From Utricularia gibba (taxonomy: Eukaryota; Streptophyta; Magnoliopsida; Lamiales; Lentibulariaceae): DNA of 64,000 bases. Of this stretch, positions 23,637 through 35,533 are shown in pieces; positions within the stretch are counted from its first letter, which is position 1; every line of letters starts with the position of its first letter. The position numbers and the translations under genes are program-made. The notes under the pieces are model-generated. The model was not told the DNA's origin. It was given only the letters and a program-made list of their open reading frames with translations, and searched no databases. The DNA lies in contig CM007990.1 in the NCBI GenBank assembly GCA_002189035.1, positions 2,480,001 to 2,544,000 of the forward strand, in the 5' to 3' direction.

Positions 23637-24235
23637 CTAATCAATGCGAATATGGAGATCATTTGGTCTTGACAATGCATTTTGTAATACACAGCTATCC
23701 ATGGCCGAACCCTCCCATCCAGCAAGCACGTAAATAAAGTTTATGTTTTGGTCACAAACACCCAAAACATTTGTAGAAATTCTTCCCTTATGAAACCTAA
23801 ACTGTACTTTTAGAGATTCTTTGACACGTATATGGATATAAGTCACATCCAATGTACCTAAAAAATTCTAGAAAAACAAGGAAGTTATCAATCTCATACA
23901 TACAGATATTTAAGCACAAGTAGTAGTACCTCAAAGTATTTGAATCTTGGTGTAGCATTTTCTTCATGTATTGGCATTGGTTTAGTAAGAAACTTATCTT
24001 CAATCCTGATTACAATAGATAAAACCTCATTGAAGCACTTTGAAATAGTATATATCGACCTTTTATAGTCCCTCTTTTGAATATGCATCTTTGTATGATG
24101 AGTCAAAATTCCCAAAAAAATGGCAACATTTTCTTTTACTTGTACATATCTTAAGTTCTGCAATCTATGTTGCTTAAGTAGAAAACATAGCCTCCCGAAT
24201 GTGTCTTGGTTCATTCTCAAACTCTCAAAGGCCAC
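23637..24235 (-). pseudogene. PIF/Harbinger DDE transposase remnant
   Basis: The N-terminal part (24235 to about 23894) has FGRLCFLLKQHRLQ and a KENVAIFLGILTH block, typical of the helix-turn-helix region. The nuclease part (23852-23637) has LDVTYIHIRV, with the first catalytic Asp where the family has LDGTYI, and TNVLGVCDQNINFIYVLAGW followed by EGSAMDSCVL, with the second catalytic Asp. A frame change separates the parts. The third acidic residue would lie below 23637, where no good match is visible, so it is probably inactive. Confidence 0.82.
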
Positions 24236-25023
24236 TGCCTATTCAAATCCGACACAAACCTATTGAATCTATCTATATTTTTTCAAGGTAAGAATATTTT
24301 ATTCGAATAAACGTTGATCCACTATTGTCCTATCTATTGTTAAGATATCTTAAAGTTGTATATCTCATGTATAAAAGATTATGCAACAATATTAGAATCC
24401 CAATCAATCCAACAATTTCATTCACAAAATCATTATCCATTTGCAGAATCTATAGAGAAAAAATACTAAAGTATCATTAAAATTATTCATTTACTAAGAG
24501 TCAGAAGATCCTAAAAAATTCATGATAAAAGAATCATGGAAGAAAAATTAGACAATTATATAATCAAATGTGAATAAACCCATCCATATCATTCAAAAAA
24601 TCAGAAATTACCTGAAAAAACCTTACAGAGACCCAAGGAAAAAAATCAAGGAATTGAGGAAAACTTCAAATGAAATACTTTGAAATTTACATCAAAGAAA
24701 TCCTTGAATGAATTTGCGATGCTAGTAGGAAAAGGATTTTGAAAAAATCCAAGCAAGGGAGATATGGGAACGAACCAAAATAAAGAATGTGTAGAGAAGA
24801 TATGATCAAATTGGTGGAGAAATAATGTAGAATGAATTAGAATTAGAGGATTAAATTAAAAAATTACAAAAAATCAAAAGTTAAAAAAGTCATTAAAAAT
24901 TAATAATATTTTGTTTATTTTGATTCCAGGAAGGGTGTGGGTTGAATTTAAACCCATAAAACCAAGAAAATTGGTATTTAGTTTAAACCTGGATTTAAAT
25001 TAATCTCCTCTACCAAACACTGA

Positions 25024-25287
25024 ATAATATTAAACCACACCCAGTAAAACTAGGCTAATCACGAATAATATTAAGAAGAAAAAAATGCATCTGCTTCCGT
25101 GTTGAGGGGAGGGGCTGGATGGTAATCCCATCCCATCCCATCATACACGTTGCGTTGCAGTGGTGGGTGAGAGATGATCCAACGGCTGTCGTCTACCCAC
25201 GCTGCCAATCCCTGGTTTCACTTCGCCCGCCCCATCCCTCGCGATTATAGCGAGTGAGACGGAACCCCCGGTCTTCAATCAGGGCCA
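25024..25287 (+). promoter_or_regulatory. Promoter and 5' UTR region of the 14-3-3 gene
   Basis: The 264 bases between the Harbinger end and the ATG are noticeably GC-richer than the flank, as expected of a proximal promoter and 5' UTR. I cannot place the transcription start. The transposon ends only about 260 bp upstream of the start codon. Confidence 0.45.
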
Positions 25288-27412
25288 ATGGAGGAAGGGA
25301 GAGAGCAACACGTTTACTTGGCCAGGCTTGCGGAGCAGGCCGAGCGATACGATGGTACACCCTCTCTCAATTCTTTCAACACGGCTTTTCGATTTCTGGG
25401 CTTTTTGAGGCTTTAATCGTGCATTCACCTTCATTTCTCGTTTCTCATTTTGTGGTGTTGCTTCTCATGTTATCATTCTCCATCTCTGAAATCTTCTTTT
25501 TTTTTCTTGCTTTCCTGGTTACGATTCTATTGTGTAGGCATCTTGGAATGTGAAAAACTTTTATTTCATTGTGTAAAATATTCAACTTTTCATCTGTGGG
25601 GTTGCGACATCAGAGATGGTTGAAGCTATGAAAGAGGTAGCTAGATTGGGTGTTGAGCTGACTGTTGAAGAAAGAAATTTAGTGTCGGTTGGCTATAAGA
25701 ATGTAATTGGGGCTAGAAGAGCATCCTGGCGTATCTTGTCATCTATCGAGCAAAAAGAAGAGAGCAGGGGACATGAACTGAATGTGAAACGGATTAAGAC
25801 TTACAGAGAGAGTGTTGAAGACGAGCTCACTAAGATATGCGTGGACATATTATCAGTGATTGACGAGCACCTGCTTCCTTCCTCGTCAACTGGAGAGTCC
25901 ACTGTTTTTTATTACAAAATGTAAGTTCTGCCGTAGATAATGACAAAAGCTACTTCCAACGGCAATAATGCCATTTTGTTTGTGGTGGAAAAAATATTTC
26001 ATTGCGGCTGATTGTGCTATGCATGGGGTTCTGATTGGCTGCTGAACAATGATTTTTTAATAGTATTGTGCTATCACTTCTGTTTTATTTTGAATCAAGC
26101 CATTCTTTGGTTGATTCTCTAGGAAGGGGGATTACTATCGCTACTTAGCTGAGTTCAAAGCAGGAGAGGATAGAAAAGAGGTAGCAGAAAAGTCACTCAA
26201 GGCATATGAGGTATGCGTCTATTTTTTGTGCGACTTTCTGTTTGACGGTAGGCTCTCTATCTCTGGCTTGAATAAACACCCATTTTATCTACATTATCGA
26301 TATTGTATATTGTAGGCTGCCACTAGTGCTTCTACCAAAGATCTACCTCCAACACATCCCATCCGACTTGGTTTGGCGCTCAACTTCTCAGTTTTCTACT
26401 ATGAGATCTTAAATTCTCCTGAGAGGTATGTCTATTTGTTCTTCATGCAATTAATGAAGCGGGGTAATTTTCCCTACTGTAACTAATATTTGTGTAGGGC
26501 TTGCCACCTTGCGAAACAAGCTTTTGATGAAGCTATCTCTGAGCTTGATAATCTTAGTGAAGAGTCCTATAAAGACAGCACCCTGATCATGCAGCTTCTT
26601 AGAGATAACCTTACCTTGTGGACAACCGAACTTCCAGAAGATGGAGGTACACCCAATCTGTCAAATGATGAGAAATTTGGGTCATATGAAGTAAATATCA
26701 AACCTTTTTATATCTGATATTTCTGATTCATTTAAGAGGATTTTTCCTGTGTATCTCCTTTTTCCTCATAATTGTCTTTAGATGCTTTCTACAAAACTTT
26801 TCCTTATCACCTGTTTGATTGCAATCTCCTTTCATCTGGTTGAAAAATCTTACTGAGTGCTGAGCGCGCATTTTCCCCCAAATTCTCGTTCTACATGAAA
26901 ATTATAATCGTTTTTTGTAGGACAAGTTTCTCTTTTTATCCACAATGCCTTTCTTTTTTCTTCTTCTTTTTCAACCAACTAAGTGGGGTGGCTCCTACTG
27001 GATTCCTTTTTTTTCCTCTTTTTTTTTGCATTACTTATTTCTGCACTTTTTATCTCTTGTAAATTATCTTTCTCAGGATGAGTTAGACTTTATATTCAAA
27101 CGTGCATAGCAGTCATTAATTTCCTTGAGAATTAGCAAACTCGGTATTTTAAGAAGATGTGTACAGAGCATGCCCTATATGTTTTTGGACGGGCTTCTGT
27201 AACTTTAGCGGTTTTGTCATCGTTGCTCATTCTTCCCTCTATATTTGTGTTGTCTGAATTCTAAGGCTTTCAATTTGTGAAACAATAGGTGATGCCTCAA
27301 AGGTGGATGACGCAGGAGAGGTTTGTGTTTGGTTTTTGACATTTGATGTCGAATCTACTGTCTGGTTTTACCCTCTTAACTGCATGTTTGCTCATGAATT
27401 TCGCAGAGCTAG
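25288..27412 (+). CDS. 14-3-3 protein, epsilon-group type
   Basis: Seven exons with GT-AG introns: 25288-25354, 25614-25920, 26123-26210, 26316-26425, 26498-26646, 27289-27320 and 27407-27412. They join in frame to 252 residues. The ATG at 25288 opens [20 protein letters not shown]. Conserved stretches include [19 protein letters not shown] (phosphopeptide-binding Lys and Arg), [19 protein letters not shown] (binding Arg-Tyr pair), [14 protein letters not shown] and [19 protein letters not shown]. The protein ends in a short acidic tail, [13 protein letters not shown]. 14-3-3 dimers bind phosphoserine or phosphothreonine proteins in cytosol and nucleus. Sequence and seven-exon layout suggest the epsilon (iota/mu) group. 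No break seen. The last coding exon holds only Ser plus the stop, so that boundary is the least certain. Confidence 0.93.
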
Positions 27413-28001
27413 TAGTCACAGCCCTGGTAAACCGGACGATCGTTCTGCCTGGGGGGTCGTCTTAGCTGCTTCTCCAGGGAAAGGGCATTGTGTTTTCTAA
27501 ATGGGATCATGTCAATCATTGGCTGTTTGCACATTGTTGTCGTTGGTAGTTTGTTGAAGATGGTGGCTTCATTTACTGTGTTAAACGGCATTAATTTAAG
27601 TCGTTGTGTGACGATACATTGAAACAGTAATTCCTCAAGGGTTCAGAACAAAGGTTGTCTTCAGGACGGTAAGTTGGCAAAAATTTACAGCAAAATCATC
27701 CTGTCTGTTGACCAAATGGCAATAGTGATAGCAGGGAAACATCTGAAGAGTCAAAACGTGCAAAGAGCTATCACAGATTCTAACACAACTGTGCATTCGC
27801 CAAGATTTTATACATATATACATATGCAGTAACGAATACAAGTCAACAGACCATCATCTGAAGATGGCTGTGTCCCTTTGTAAGACCTTCTGAATTCGGA
27901 TTATCATCTGAAAACGAAGCACAAACGGATCTTAATGAACCTCTCCAAATAAAACAGATTATGGTTACTTGATGCTGGAGCAATGTAGCTGCAGCTGCTG
28001 C
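27413..28001. other. Convergent spacer between 14-3-3 and CRY1
   Basis: Should contain both 3' UTRs. No coding signal or repeat noticed. Confidence 0.55.
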
Positions 28002-30329
28002 TTACCCTGTTTGAGAAAGCCCTGTCCAGTTCAGTAGACGGTGGGACTGTGTATGTGTTTCCAAGAAAGATGAGGTTGTTCCTATACCAGTTTCTTCTCC
28101 GTGATTCTGGCTCGAGTAACTGGAGCTGGAAGGAGACCAAACAGGGACTGTGATTCCGTCCCTTCCATGTCCACTGCTAGTTGATGATTCCGATGTCGAA
28201 TCCTCCAAGATTCGTGTAAAGTTATGTTGGATGGCAGCAATATTGGGTATGTCTCTTGTTGGCTCCCGAGGCACCTCACCTCTAGCATCCTCAGTGTTTC
28301 TGATCTCAGTAGATGTGGCTTCGTCATCACTCCGGAATGAGGAAGTTGTCATGGTGGGCACCATTTGGTCCTCATAACGTCTGATGATTGGATTCCTGAG
28401 GCGTGGTTCATGATCATCCATTTCCATTTGTGAGTCCTGAGGAAACGCTATAGGCGTGTAATCAGTTGAGTCCCCAAGGCCCTCCTCTGTTCCATTATCA
28501 ATGGAAGCCGCTTCAAGCTGCCACATTTGGGAAATGGCCTCTTCCAACCGCGTTCTTGCAGCAGAAAGTTGTATAATCGGGCGAGGGTAGTTTGAGCCAA
28601 GCTCAATCCCTGCAGCTTGCAGCACAGATTCTGGTGCGTCCCACGGGTGATGTATCCACTCAGTAGGCAATCTGGAAAGCTCAGGAAGCCATCTCCTTAC
28701 GTACTCTCCATGGGGATCAAATTTGTAGCCTTGGTACTGTTGGGAAAACAAAACCAGCTGCTGTAAACATCATCGACAAATATGAAGGTGCTTGAAGAAA
28801 ATAGAGGTTAACCTGTGGATTTTCAATACGGTCGAACTCACGACCATCCGGAAGTGTACCAGAGATGTATTGCCAACCGAGTGCATCACTTTCAAGATCT
28901 GCATCCAATAGTGTGTCCCAAAAGTATTTCATTCCCCATCTCCATGGAAGCTGAAGAACCTTCACAAAGAAGCTGGAAACGACAACACGTATCCGATCAT
29001 GTAGCCAGCCGGTGGCCCAGAGCTCCCTCATACCCGCATCAACCAGAGGATATCCTGTTCTTCCTTGTCTCCAAGCCTTGAAGTAGCCCTCATCGACAAC
29101 CCATGGAAAATGCTTCAGATGACCAAGCAAAGGCTTCTCGTGACTCTGAGGATGATGAAAACTCGTGTACCTTGAGTACTCCCTAAGTCCAATACTCTTG
29201 AGAAAAAGATTGATGCTCTCTTCCCCTGCTGCATTTCCCTCATTTGCCCACAATACTTGCTTCATACGAACAAGATGGAACACCTTCCGAACGCTGATTT
29301 CCCCAAAATGTAGATGAGGGGACAAGAATGAGGTTGTAGCACTATCAGCCTTCCTTCGGTTTTCCGAGTATTTAATCAGAGGTCCATTTAGAAAGGTCAT
29401 GAGTGAATTGTTTGCATTGATCCACCCAGGTGACCATGCTCGTGCAAGAAGCGCATTGCTAGCTTTGTCAGACTCATCTTCAAACACCACATTATCTGGA
29501 TGGCATCTTGATACATCACCTGATAACACAACGTCATTCAAAAAATGAAAAGTAGCCGCACTCCAGTAGAGAAAAGCTTCTTATGAGATAAACCTCAATA
29601 CCAGAAAGAATTCTTAGGGGTGGTAGGAGTGGGGCTTCAGGATTATAAGGCATGCTAAGGCTTCTCCTCCAGAACTCCGCAAAGGTTGTAAAATGCCGGC
29701 CATCATCATCAAGAACTTCCCAAGGCTCGTAAAGCAAGTCGGCATTAAATGAACTCACAGCCACACCCTCAGAGGTCAAGACTTCCTTCACCCTGTGATC
29801 CCTAACCAGTGATATCGGATCTACGACACAAGAAATATAAAACGTCAAGTTACAGAGAAAAGACACTAAATAAGCCTTTAATCCCTCACAAAATGATAAC
29901 TCCAAACTATTCCAAGCAGAATGACTCATCATAAACATCAGCAACTAGATTCTACAAACATTGGAAATGCAAAAAAAAACATGACTAGATCCAGTAGCCA
30001 TTAAAGGGACACCAACCATATAAATGGTTGAAGAATAAGCGAGTAGCTCCAGTGGATTTGACAACTTGAAGTAGACAAGACACACTGTCTGTAGATCTCT
30101 TGATTAAAAGGGGAGCCCCAAGGCTCCTCAATGAAGAATCAAGATGAGCTAAACTCTGCTTAAGCCACCATCTGGAAACTCTACCAGGGTAGTAGTGACC
30201 TTCTTCTTCCGGTGCCCATATAAACAAAGGGATCACCGCACCGATCCTAACACCAGCCGCTAGAGCCGGATTATCTTCCACTCTCAGATCCCTTCTGAAC
30301 CATACTATACTGCACCCACCTCTAGACAT
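28002..30329 (-). CDS. CRY1: Cryptochrome 1 blue-light receptor
   Basis: Four exons on the minus strand: 30329-30017, 29820-29602, 29519-28813 and 28736-28002. They join in frame to 657 residues. The ATG at 30329 gives MSRGGCSIVWFRRDLRVEDN; a GTG two codons upstream is not used. The photolyase-like region has the antenna domain and the FAD region (TTSFLSPHLHFGEISVRKVF, then WRQGRTGYPLVDAGMRELWA). The three electron-transfer Trp (KAWRQG, KYFWDT, LGWQYI) and the Asp of LESDALGW are in place. The C-terminal tail has the DAS elements: DQMVP (COP1-binding VP pair), an acidic stretch and EDSTSESSTSSG. Ending LNWTGLSQTG fits CRY1 rather than CRY2. Length is close to Arabidopsis CRY1 (681). It acts in nucleus and cytoplasm in seedling de-etiolation. 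Confidence 0.96.
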
Positions 30330-30780
30330 GCCCACAACACGTTGATTCTTGTTGATGGATGCAAAGATGTGAATCCCCTTTTTAGTGGAAGCGCGTGTGA
30401 CTCTCTACATACAACTACACATCCACTGGAGGAGGGAGATTATTTTTTTCTCCGGGGAAAAGGGAATCTTGGGCGAGGTGCTGATCGACGAAAGCAGAGT
30501 AGCATAAAGAAGTTTGGGTGGGGGTGGGAGATGAGGTGTGCGGGTAGAATGGACGGCCCCCATCTGGGGAAAGAATCGAGTATTTGTAGCCACAGAAATG
30601 TCGACGGATGCTCCCACCACCAATCTGACTTCTCAGCGGCATCTTGTCTTCCTTATCCTAACAACACACACCCTCTCTCTCTCTCTCCTGCCGTACAGGT
30701 GATCATTCCATTTCATTCCGCATGGCCACAGTACCCCAATAAGAAAAATAGAAACTTTCTTAAGGGAAAATCAGTGATAT
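30330..30780 (-). promoter_or_regulatory. CRY1 5' UTR and proximal promoter with a CT/GA tract
   Basis: Sequence just upstream of the CRY1 start is less AT-rich than the DNA beyond it. A (CT)8 run at about 30673-30688 reads as GA repeats on the gene's own strand, the kind of site bound by plant BBR/BPC factors. Its role is inferred. Confidence 0.4.
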
Positions 30781-31822
30781 AGGCTTACGCAAAATTTTTA
30801 TATAATCAAAATAACTAATTTGTATTTAAAACACAATAAATATATACTTTAAATAAAAACTGAAAAAAAATATATTTAGTTTAGTTGATTTTTGTTAGAT
30901 ATTCAAAAGTAATTTTTATATAAACAATATTTTTATATATTTTGGATACAATATTATTATTTAAAAAATATTATGATTTATAATATTGAAAAAATTAAAT
31001 AATGATTTATATAAAATAAGTTATTAATAAAATTAATTGTATTCAAAAATTTTATAATTTTTACTAATTTTTTTCTTTTACATAAATTTGTGATTCTCGC
31101 ACACTCAGGTATGCTAGTATGGCAAAGTGAGTGTGAATTCTCGGTAAACTAAGTTAATTTATAAATTTTAATTTTAATATTTTGAATTAAAAAATTTAAT
31201 AATAAATATTTATTTATTTAATCAAAACTCTAACCTAATCACTTGATTTTTTCATATTTTTGCTCATCTTCATTTCGAGTGCTCGATCATTAATCTTTGA
31301 TTACCATTGTCACTCGTCATTCAAAATCTGATGATTACCATTCATTGGTTATCACTTTAATATTCATTTTTTTTGTGAATATTGTATTTTTTATTTGAAA
31401 TTTATATTTTTGGATTTATAATATGATGTTATATGATGATAATTTTGCAAGTGCGTAGAAATCATCCATTATAGAATCAATCATGTTAACAGAATTATTT
31501 CACATCTTGTGATAACTTATATTTTTCCCATACTCAATTCTAAAAAGAAGAAAAGGGAGAAGAAGAATACCATTATACTTCCAGTCATGCATTCCTATAT
31601 TATGCCCTTGAAATGATCAATTGGGGTTATGGTAACCCTCCCCCCCCCCCCCCCCGTCGACCAATTGGCTATGTATTTAATGTAGTTTGAATGAATTTTT
31701 TTTAAAAAAAGTTATCTGAAATAATTCATATATAATATAATATTTATTGTAATTGCATAAGAATATGCGTTAAGTGTTTATCTATAAGGTTATGTTGATG
31801 CAAAATTTTGCAATAGATGCAG
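30781..31822. other. AT-rich intergenic DNA
   Basis: Very AT-rich, no coding signal. It contains the C16 homopolymer at 31640-31655. Confidence 0.5.
31640..31655 (+). repeat. Poly-C tract (16 C) followed by GTCGAC
   Basis: Sixteen consecutive C bases in otherwise AT-rich DNA, directly followed by GTCGACC. The length is likely to be unreliable in any assembly. Confidence 0.95.
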
Positions 31823-32180
31823 GCTATAAAAAGCATTGGTGGGTATGCTTTTCATCTTGGTACAACAATAGTAAGTTGGATTTCAAACTCCTCGCATGTT
31901 AAAATATGACTCCTCAAATACTATTGCCATAATCCAAGATCCTATTTACCATTGCTGCACAAAGCATATCTCCATTAAGTATCATGCTATTCGAAAATTA
32001 CTACAAGCTTAAGAGATCAACAAAACATGCTATTCAATGACACTCCAAGTAAGTGACATAATGACAAAACCACTTTCCACTCTTGCGTTTGAGTTCTTAA
32101 AAGCAAACTTGGAGTAGCTAATAGAAGTGTAACTTCAACAGGGAAATTGTTGGCTGCACTAAAGCCACTTCAAAGGTATA
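31823..32180 (+). pseudogene. Copia retrotransposon 3' coding remnant (RNase H end)
   Basis: Reads GYAFHLGTTIVSW near 31841, then a decayed HKAYLHxVSCYSK stretch, and ends VSDIMTKPLSTLAFEFLKAN at about 32053-32112. These are the start and finish of the Copia RNase H. Stops and frame changes interrupt it. TGTTGGAAATTAA at 32181, just after a possible purine-rich run, may be the 3' LTR start; I could not find its end. Confidence 0.72.
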
Positions 32181-33119
32181 TGTTGGAAATTAAATATATA
32201 TGAAGCTTGAGAATAGCGATGAAATTCTATTCTCTTTTTATGAACTTGGAACGATATGAGATTAATATCCAAAATAAATGAAGAACACACAAATATATTT
32301 ACCAAATAAAACCTAGAAAATTGGAAAACATCTTTAGCTCAAGTTCACCTCAAACAAGAGTAGCAATTCACTATGTTTAACTAGAATACATGAGCTCATA
32401 AGCTTAGTTACAGCAACTACAATCACATGTACTCACAAACTTAGGAACAAAGACTTCCCCCACTAGTACACCAACGATGATTCTTCCAAATCACCCAAAG
32501 GAAACCTATTGTGCCTTATCATCCCCATGATTGCAACTTATCACACCATGGTTCCATAACCATTCCACAACCCAACAATTGAACATCATCTTTGCTAGGC
32601 CCAACAACACTTCTAGTCTATTGAAAAAAACTAACCATATCTTGTACATTCCTTCTACACTATCAACAAGCAAGCCAAAATAAACTCACTTTACTTGGAT
32701 GCAGTGATTGTAGCTGAGTAGCTCTATGACCCGAATCTCTCATAGTTCATTACCACATCATTCATAGATTGCTACCTCGTTGTTTGATCAGTTTAGTTAG
32801 TCTTGGTATTTAAGCAGAGTAAGTTATGTCTTGTCTATTATCTTTCTTATAGAGTCCAATTGTTTTGGTTGTGATCAATCAACACTTTGTTTCTTTACAT
32901 TCTCACCATTTCATTTTGTTTTCTGATCATTGATCAAGTTTTTTTTGGTTTTTACCATTCTAATCACCTTAAGTGTTGCACTATCAATCAATCCAACAAT
33001 TGATTCTCATAAAGCTCTCTTCTCAATTACATATAAAATAGGAACAATAGTTTTTTCCTATCCTCTACTACTTGAAAAGGCTTGTGCAATCCTTGCTTAC
33101 TTCGTATATGACATTCCAA
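32181..33119. other. Unassigned DNA, possibly Copia LTR then unknown sequence
   Basis: The first part may be the LTR of the preceding Copia fragment. The rest, up to the hAT-like insertion, has only short ORFs that I do not recognise. The same sequence resumes at 35534 after the insertion. Confidence 0.35.
33112..33119 (+). repeat. Left target-site duplication (CATTCCAA)
   Basis: Exact match to 35526-35533 on the other side of the hAT-like element. Confidence 0.85.
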
Positions 33120-35525
33120 TAGCAGTGGGCACGGGTCCGACTTGTATGAGTTCGAGTCAAGTCGGATGAATCAAAGTCGAGCTAGTTGACTTAATGAGTC
33201 CAACCCACCATGAGTTAACTCGACTCATATATTAGTTAGCAAGTAGTTCCATGAAATACAATGAAAAATTATCCACTACTTTGGATCACAAAAATCAAGA
33301 TATTATAATTAGAATAGGCATAAATAAAAATGTATATTTAACTAAACATAACTATACTAGAGTATAATGAGAAAGAAGATAAAATAAAAAGTTGTTGCCT
33401 TCACTTCCCTCAATAGTTCCCTCAATTGAAAAACATTGTGTTTTTTCATAACATTATGTAATTTAAAATGTTGTTTTTGTTGGTGAATGTGTTCTAGAGA
33501 CAATTAACTCATTGGAAATCTTATCTTTTGATGTTTACTTTGAATTGTGATCAAGTTTACATCATTGATAAAATCCTCTACTTGATCTATGTATTATAGA
33601 AATTATGACGAGATCATAATGCTGCAAGGCATCCCATGCTGCACATCCTGCGCGCATGCTTGTTACAGCCTCACCCGCATGCGGTCTATGTACTCGCCAT
33701 GTCTATCCGCGTGCGGGGTCCTGGGCATAGAAGTTAGCACAGCACCAAAACACAATCTTTTATTCATACTTAGCCAAAAAGGGTCGAGACCAAACAAGTA
33801 GAGAAAGAGAGGAAAGAAGAAAATTATGTAAGGTTCACATGATGCCTTCCAAGTGCTCCCTTGACCACCATCGCTCAGCCGCCCCATCCTCGCCATCCAC
33901 CACGCCTACCCATCCATGTTCTCATTCCCATATGTCCCTACAAGACCTATAAAGGGGTTAGTCTCGTATTATACATGACCTTGACCATATAAACACATAG
34001 AGAAGAAGAAGAAACTTGACCATACCCTTGACTGACTGATGCCCCCTTGATTGAACCCTAAGGTTCCCTTGATTGAACCCGAAAATGTCACGACCCACAC
34101 TCGCCTTGCACGATATTGTCCACTTCGGGCACTCAACCCTCATGGTTTTATGTTCTCCCCTTATGGGGAAAAGGCCTCATGTAAGATCAGCAGGATCCTT
34201 CTATTTAAGCACGTCCCCACCCCCATCCGTAATCAATGTGGGATGCATAACATCACTAGGCCCTTCCCAAAAAGGGCACCGATGCTTTTTCTCAAACTCA
34301 CTTGGCTTATGTGTGTTTTGGGAGAAATGGGATGCCTTTGATCGAATCTTACCTGAGGAAGTTAGGAAATAGTGGGAGATGGTGAAAGGGACTAGAGGAT
34401 AGCATGGAAAACTAAATAGACAAGCATGGACTGCATAAATCAGCGTGTGAATAGCGCTGGCGAGGAAGGCTGGCATGGGCGGTGCGTGAAAAGGGCCTTA
34501 CGTGAGTAGCACTGGTAGGAGAGGATCACACGGGGCATGCATAGGCAGCACACGGGTGAGACATCATGCGAGTAGCACTGCGAGAAGGGATATGGGGGAG
34601 CAGCATGATGGTGAGATATCATGCGAGTAGCACTGGCAAGCAGGGACATACACAGATGATGCGATGGCGAGACATCATGCGAATAGCATTGGCGACCAGG
34701 GACTTGCATGGGCAGCACAATGGTGAGACATCATGTGGGTAGCACTGGCGAGCATGGATGTGTATGGGCAGCGTGATGGTGAGACATCATGCCAGTAGTG
34801 TTGACAAACAAGGACATGTGCGGGTATGACATCATGTGAGTAGTGATGGCGAGTAGGGACATGGCACGCACAGTGCATGAGCGAGACATCGTACGAGCAG
34901 CATGGCAAGTAAGGTAGCATGCAAACAGCAAGTGTGTAGAGGTTAGCGCATCTTCCAACATCTTCATGCTCTCTGATATTGATCCGCAAATGGGCGATTT
35001 TCTCTACTAGCACCTAAGGAGATCAACCAGCATTCTACAGCTTTGAGAAGGTTATTGACGGAGTGCTTCACGTGTAAATACCATAGAGGCCATCTACTAT
35101 GGGCGGTTGGTGAATAATAGAGTCCTCTGAAAGATATTTTCAGCATCCCTTTATTTGATGTATACTGTGTTCCAAGATCTACATTGGAGGTTTCTCAAAA
35201 AATTTTAAATTTTGCTGCATTTCTGACATGCGATGTCTACAAGAAACTCAACAGTTTTTAAACTCTATATCTGATATGCTATATTTTATTGGTTTGGGCT
35301 TGAGCCTAATAATTAGGTTTTATAAAAAGAAAGGTAATGAATCATTAAATTAATTCAAAGTATTTTTCATTTTAAAAAAAATTGAATTGAATTAGTGAGT
35401 CGACTTGTACTCGTGAATGTAGACTCAACTCATACTCGTTTTCACATGAGTGCGAGTCACAAGTTGACTCGCTACAGATCAACTCACCAGGTCGACAGGT
35501 TGACTCGTACTCATGCCCACCTCTA
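33120..35525. mobile_element. Non-autonomous hAT-like transposon with 8-bp target duplication
   Basis: The ends are TAGCAGTGGGCA at 33120-33131 and TGCCCACCTCTA at 35514-35525, inverted repeats differing at two of twelve bases. TAG..GTGGGC is a common hAT end. CATTCCAA flanks both sides exactly (33112-33119 and 35526-35533), the 8-bp duplication expected of hAT insertion. Subterminal DNA on both sides has many GAGTCGA/GACTC-type motifs in opposite orientation. No transposase frame lies in its 2406 bp, so it would need one in trans. The middle holds a GC-richer block and a minisatellite. Confidence 0.85.
34443..34920 (+). repeat. Degenerate minisatellite, about nine units of ~45-66 bp
   Basis: Each unit has the form GAGTAGCACTGGCGAG...GGGACATG...GGCAGC...ATGGTGAGACATCAT(G). 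Unit starts are near 34443, 34501, 34566, 34622, 34678, 34734, 34790, 34835 and 34892. Units vary by substitutions and length. Long minus-strand ORFs across it are periodic artefacts of the repeat. Confidence 0.88.
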
Positions 35526-35533
35526 CATTCCAA
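35526..35533 (+). repeat. Right target-site duplication (CATTCCAA)
   Basis: Exact match to 33112-33119. Removing the element and one copy rejoins ...ACATTCCAATCCCAC. Confidence 0.85.

Larger units (their letters stand above)
22590..25023. mobile_element. PIF/Harbinger DNA transposon
   Basis: Both genes typical of this superfamily are inside and divergent: a Myb/SANT-like gene on + and a DDE transposase on -. The outer edges carry degenerate terminal inverted repeats: CACGTTTGGTAGTAG at about 22592 and the reverse complement of CTACCAAACACTG at about 25010-25022. Subterminal inverted motifs also match (TTTAAACCCAGGTTTA near 22701; AAACCTGGATTTAAA near 24984). Exact ends and the three-base target duplication could not be fixed. 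Confidence 0.7.

Noticed and set aside
27303-27500. ORF reading through the last 14-3-3 exons
   Set aside because: It translates the sixth coding exon and then intron sequence. A GT donor at 27321 and an acceptor at 27406 give a typical short acidic tail and stop.
30330-30335. Two extra codons at the CRY1 start
   Set aside because: The upstream codon is GTG; the ATG at 30329 gives the usual CRY1 N-terminus.
32930-33169. Hydrophobic ORF as a possible small membrane protein gene
   Set aside because: It crosses the left end of the hAT-like insertion and its target duplication, starts at a weak codon and has no continuation on the far side that I can recognise.
34201-35013. Long overlapping minus-strand ORFs rich in Cys, His and Tyr
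   Set aside because: They follow the ~55-bp minisatellite: the repeated peptide period equals the DNA repeat and they lack any start context or known domain.
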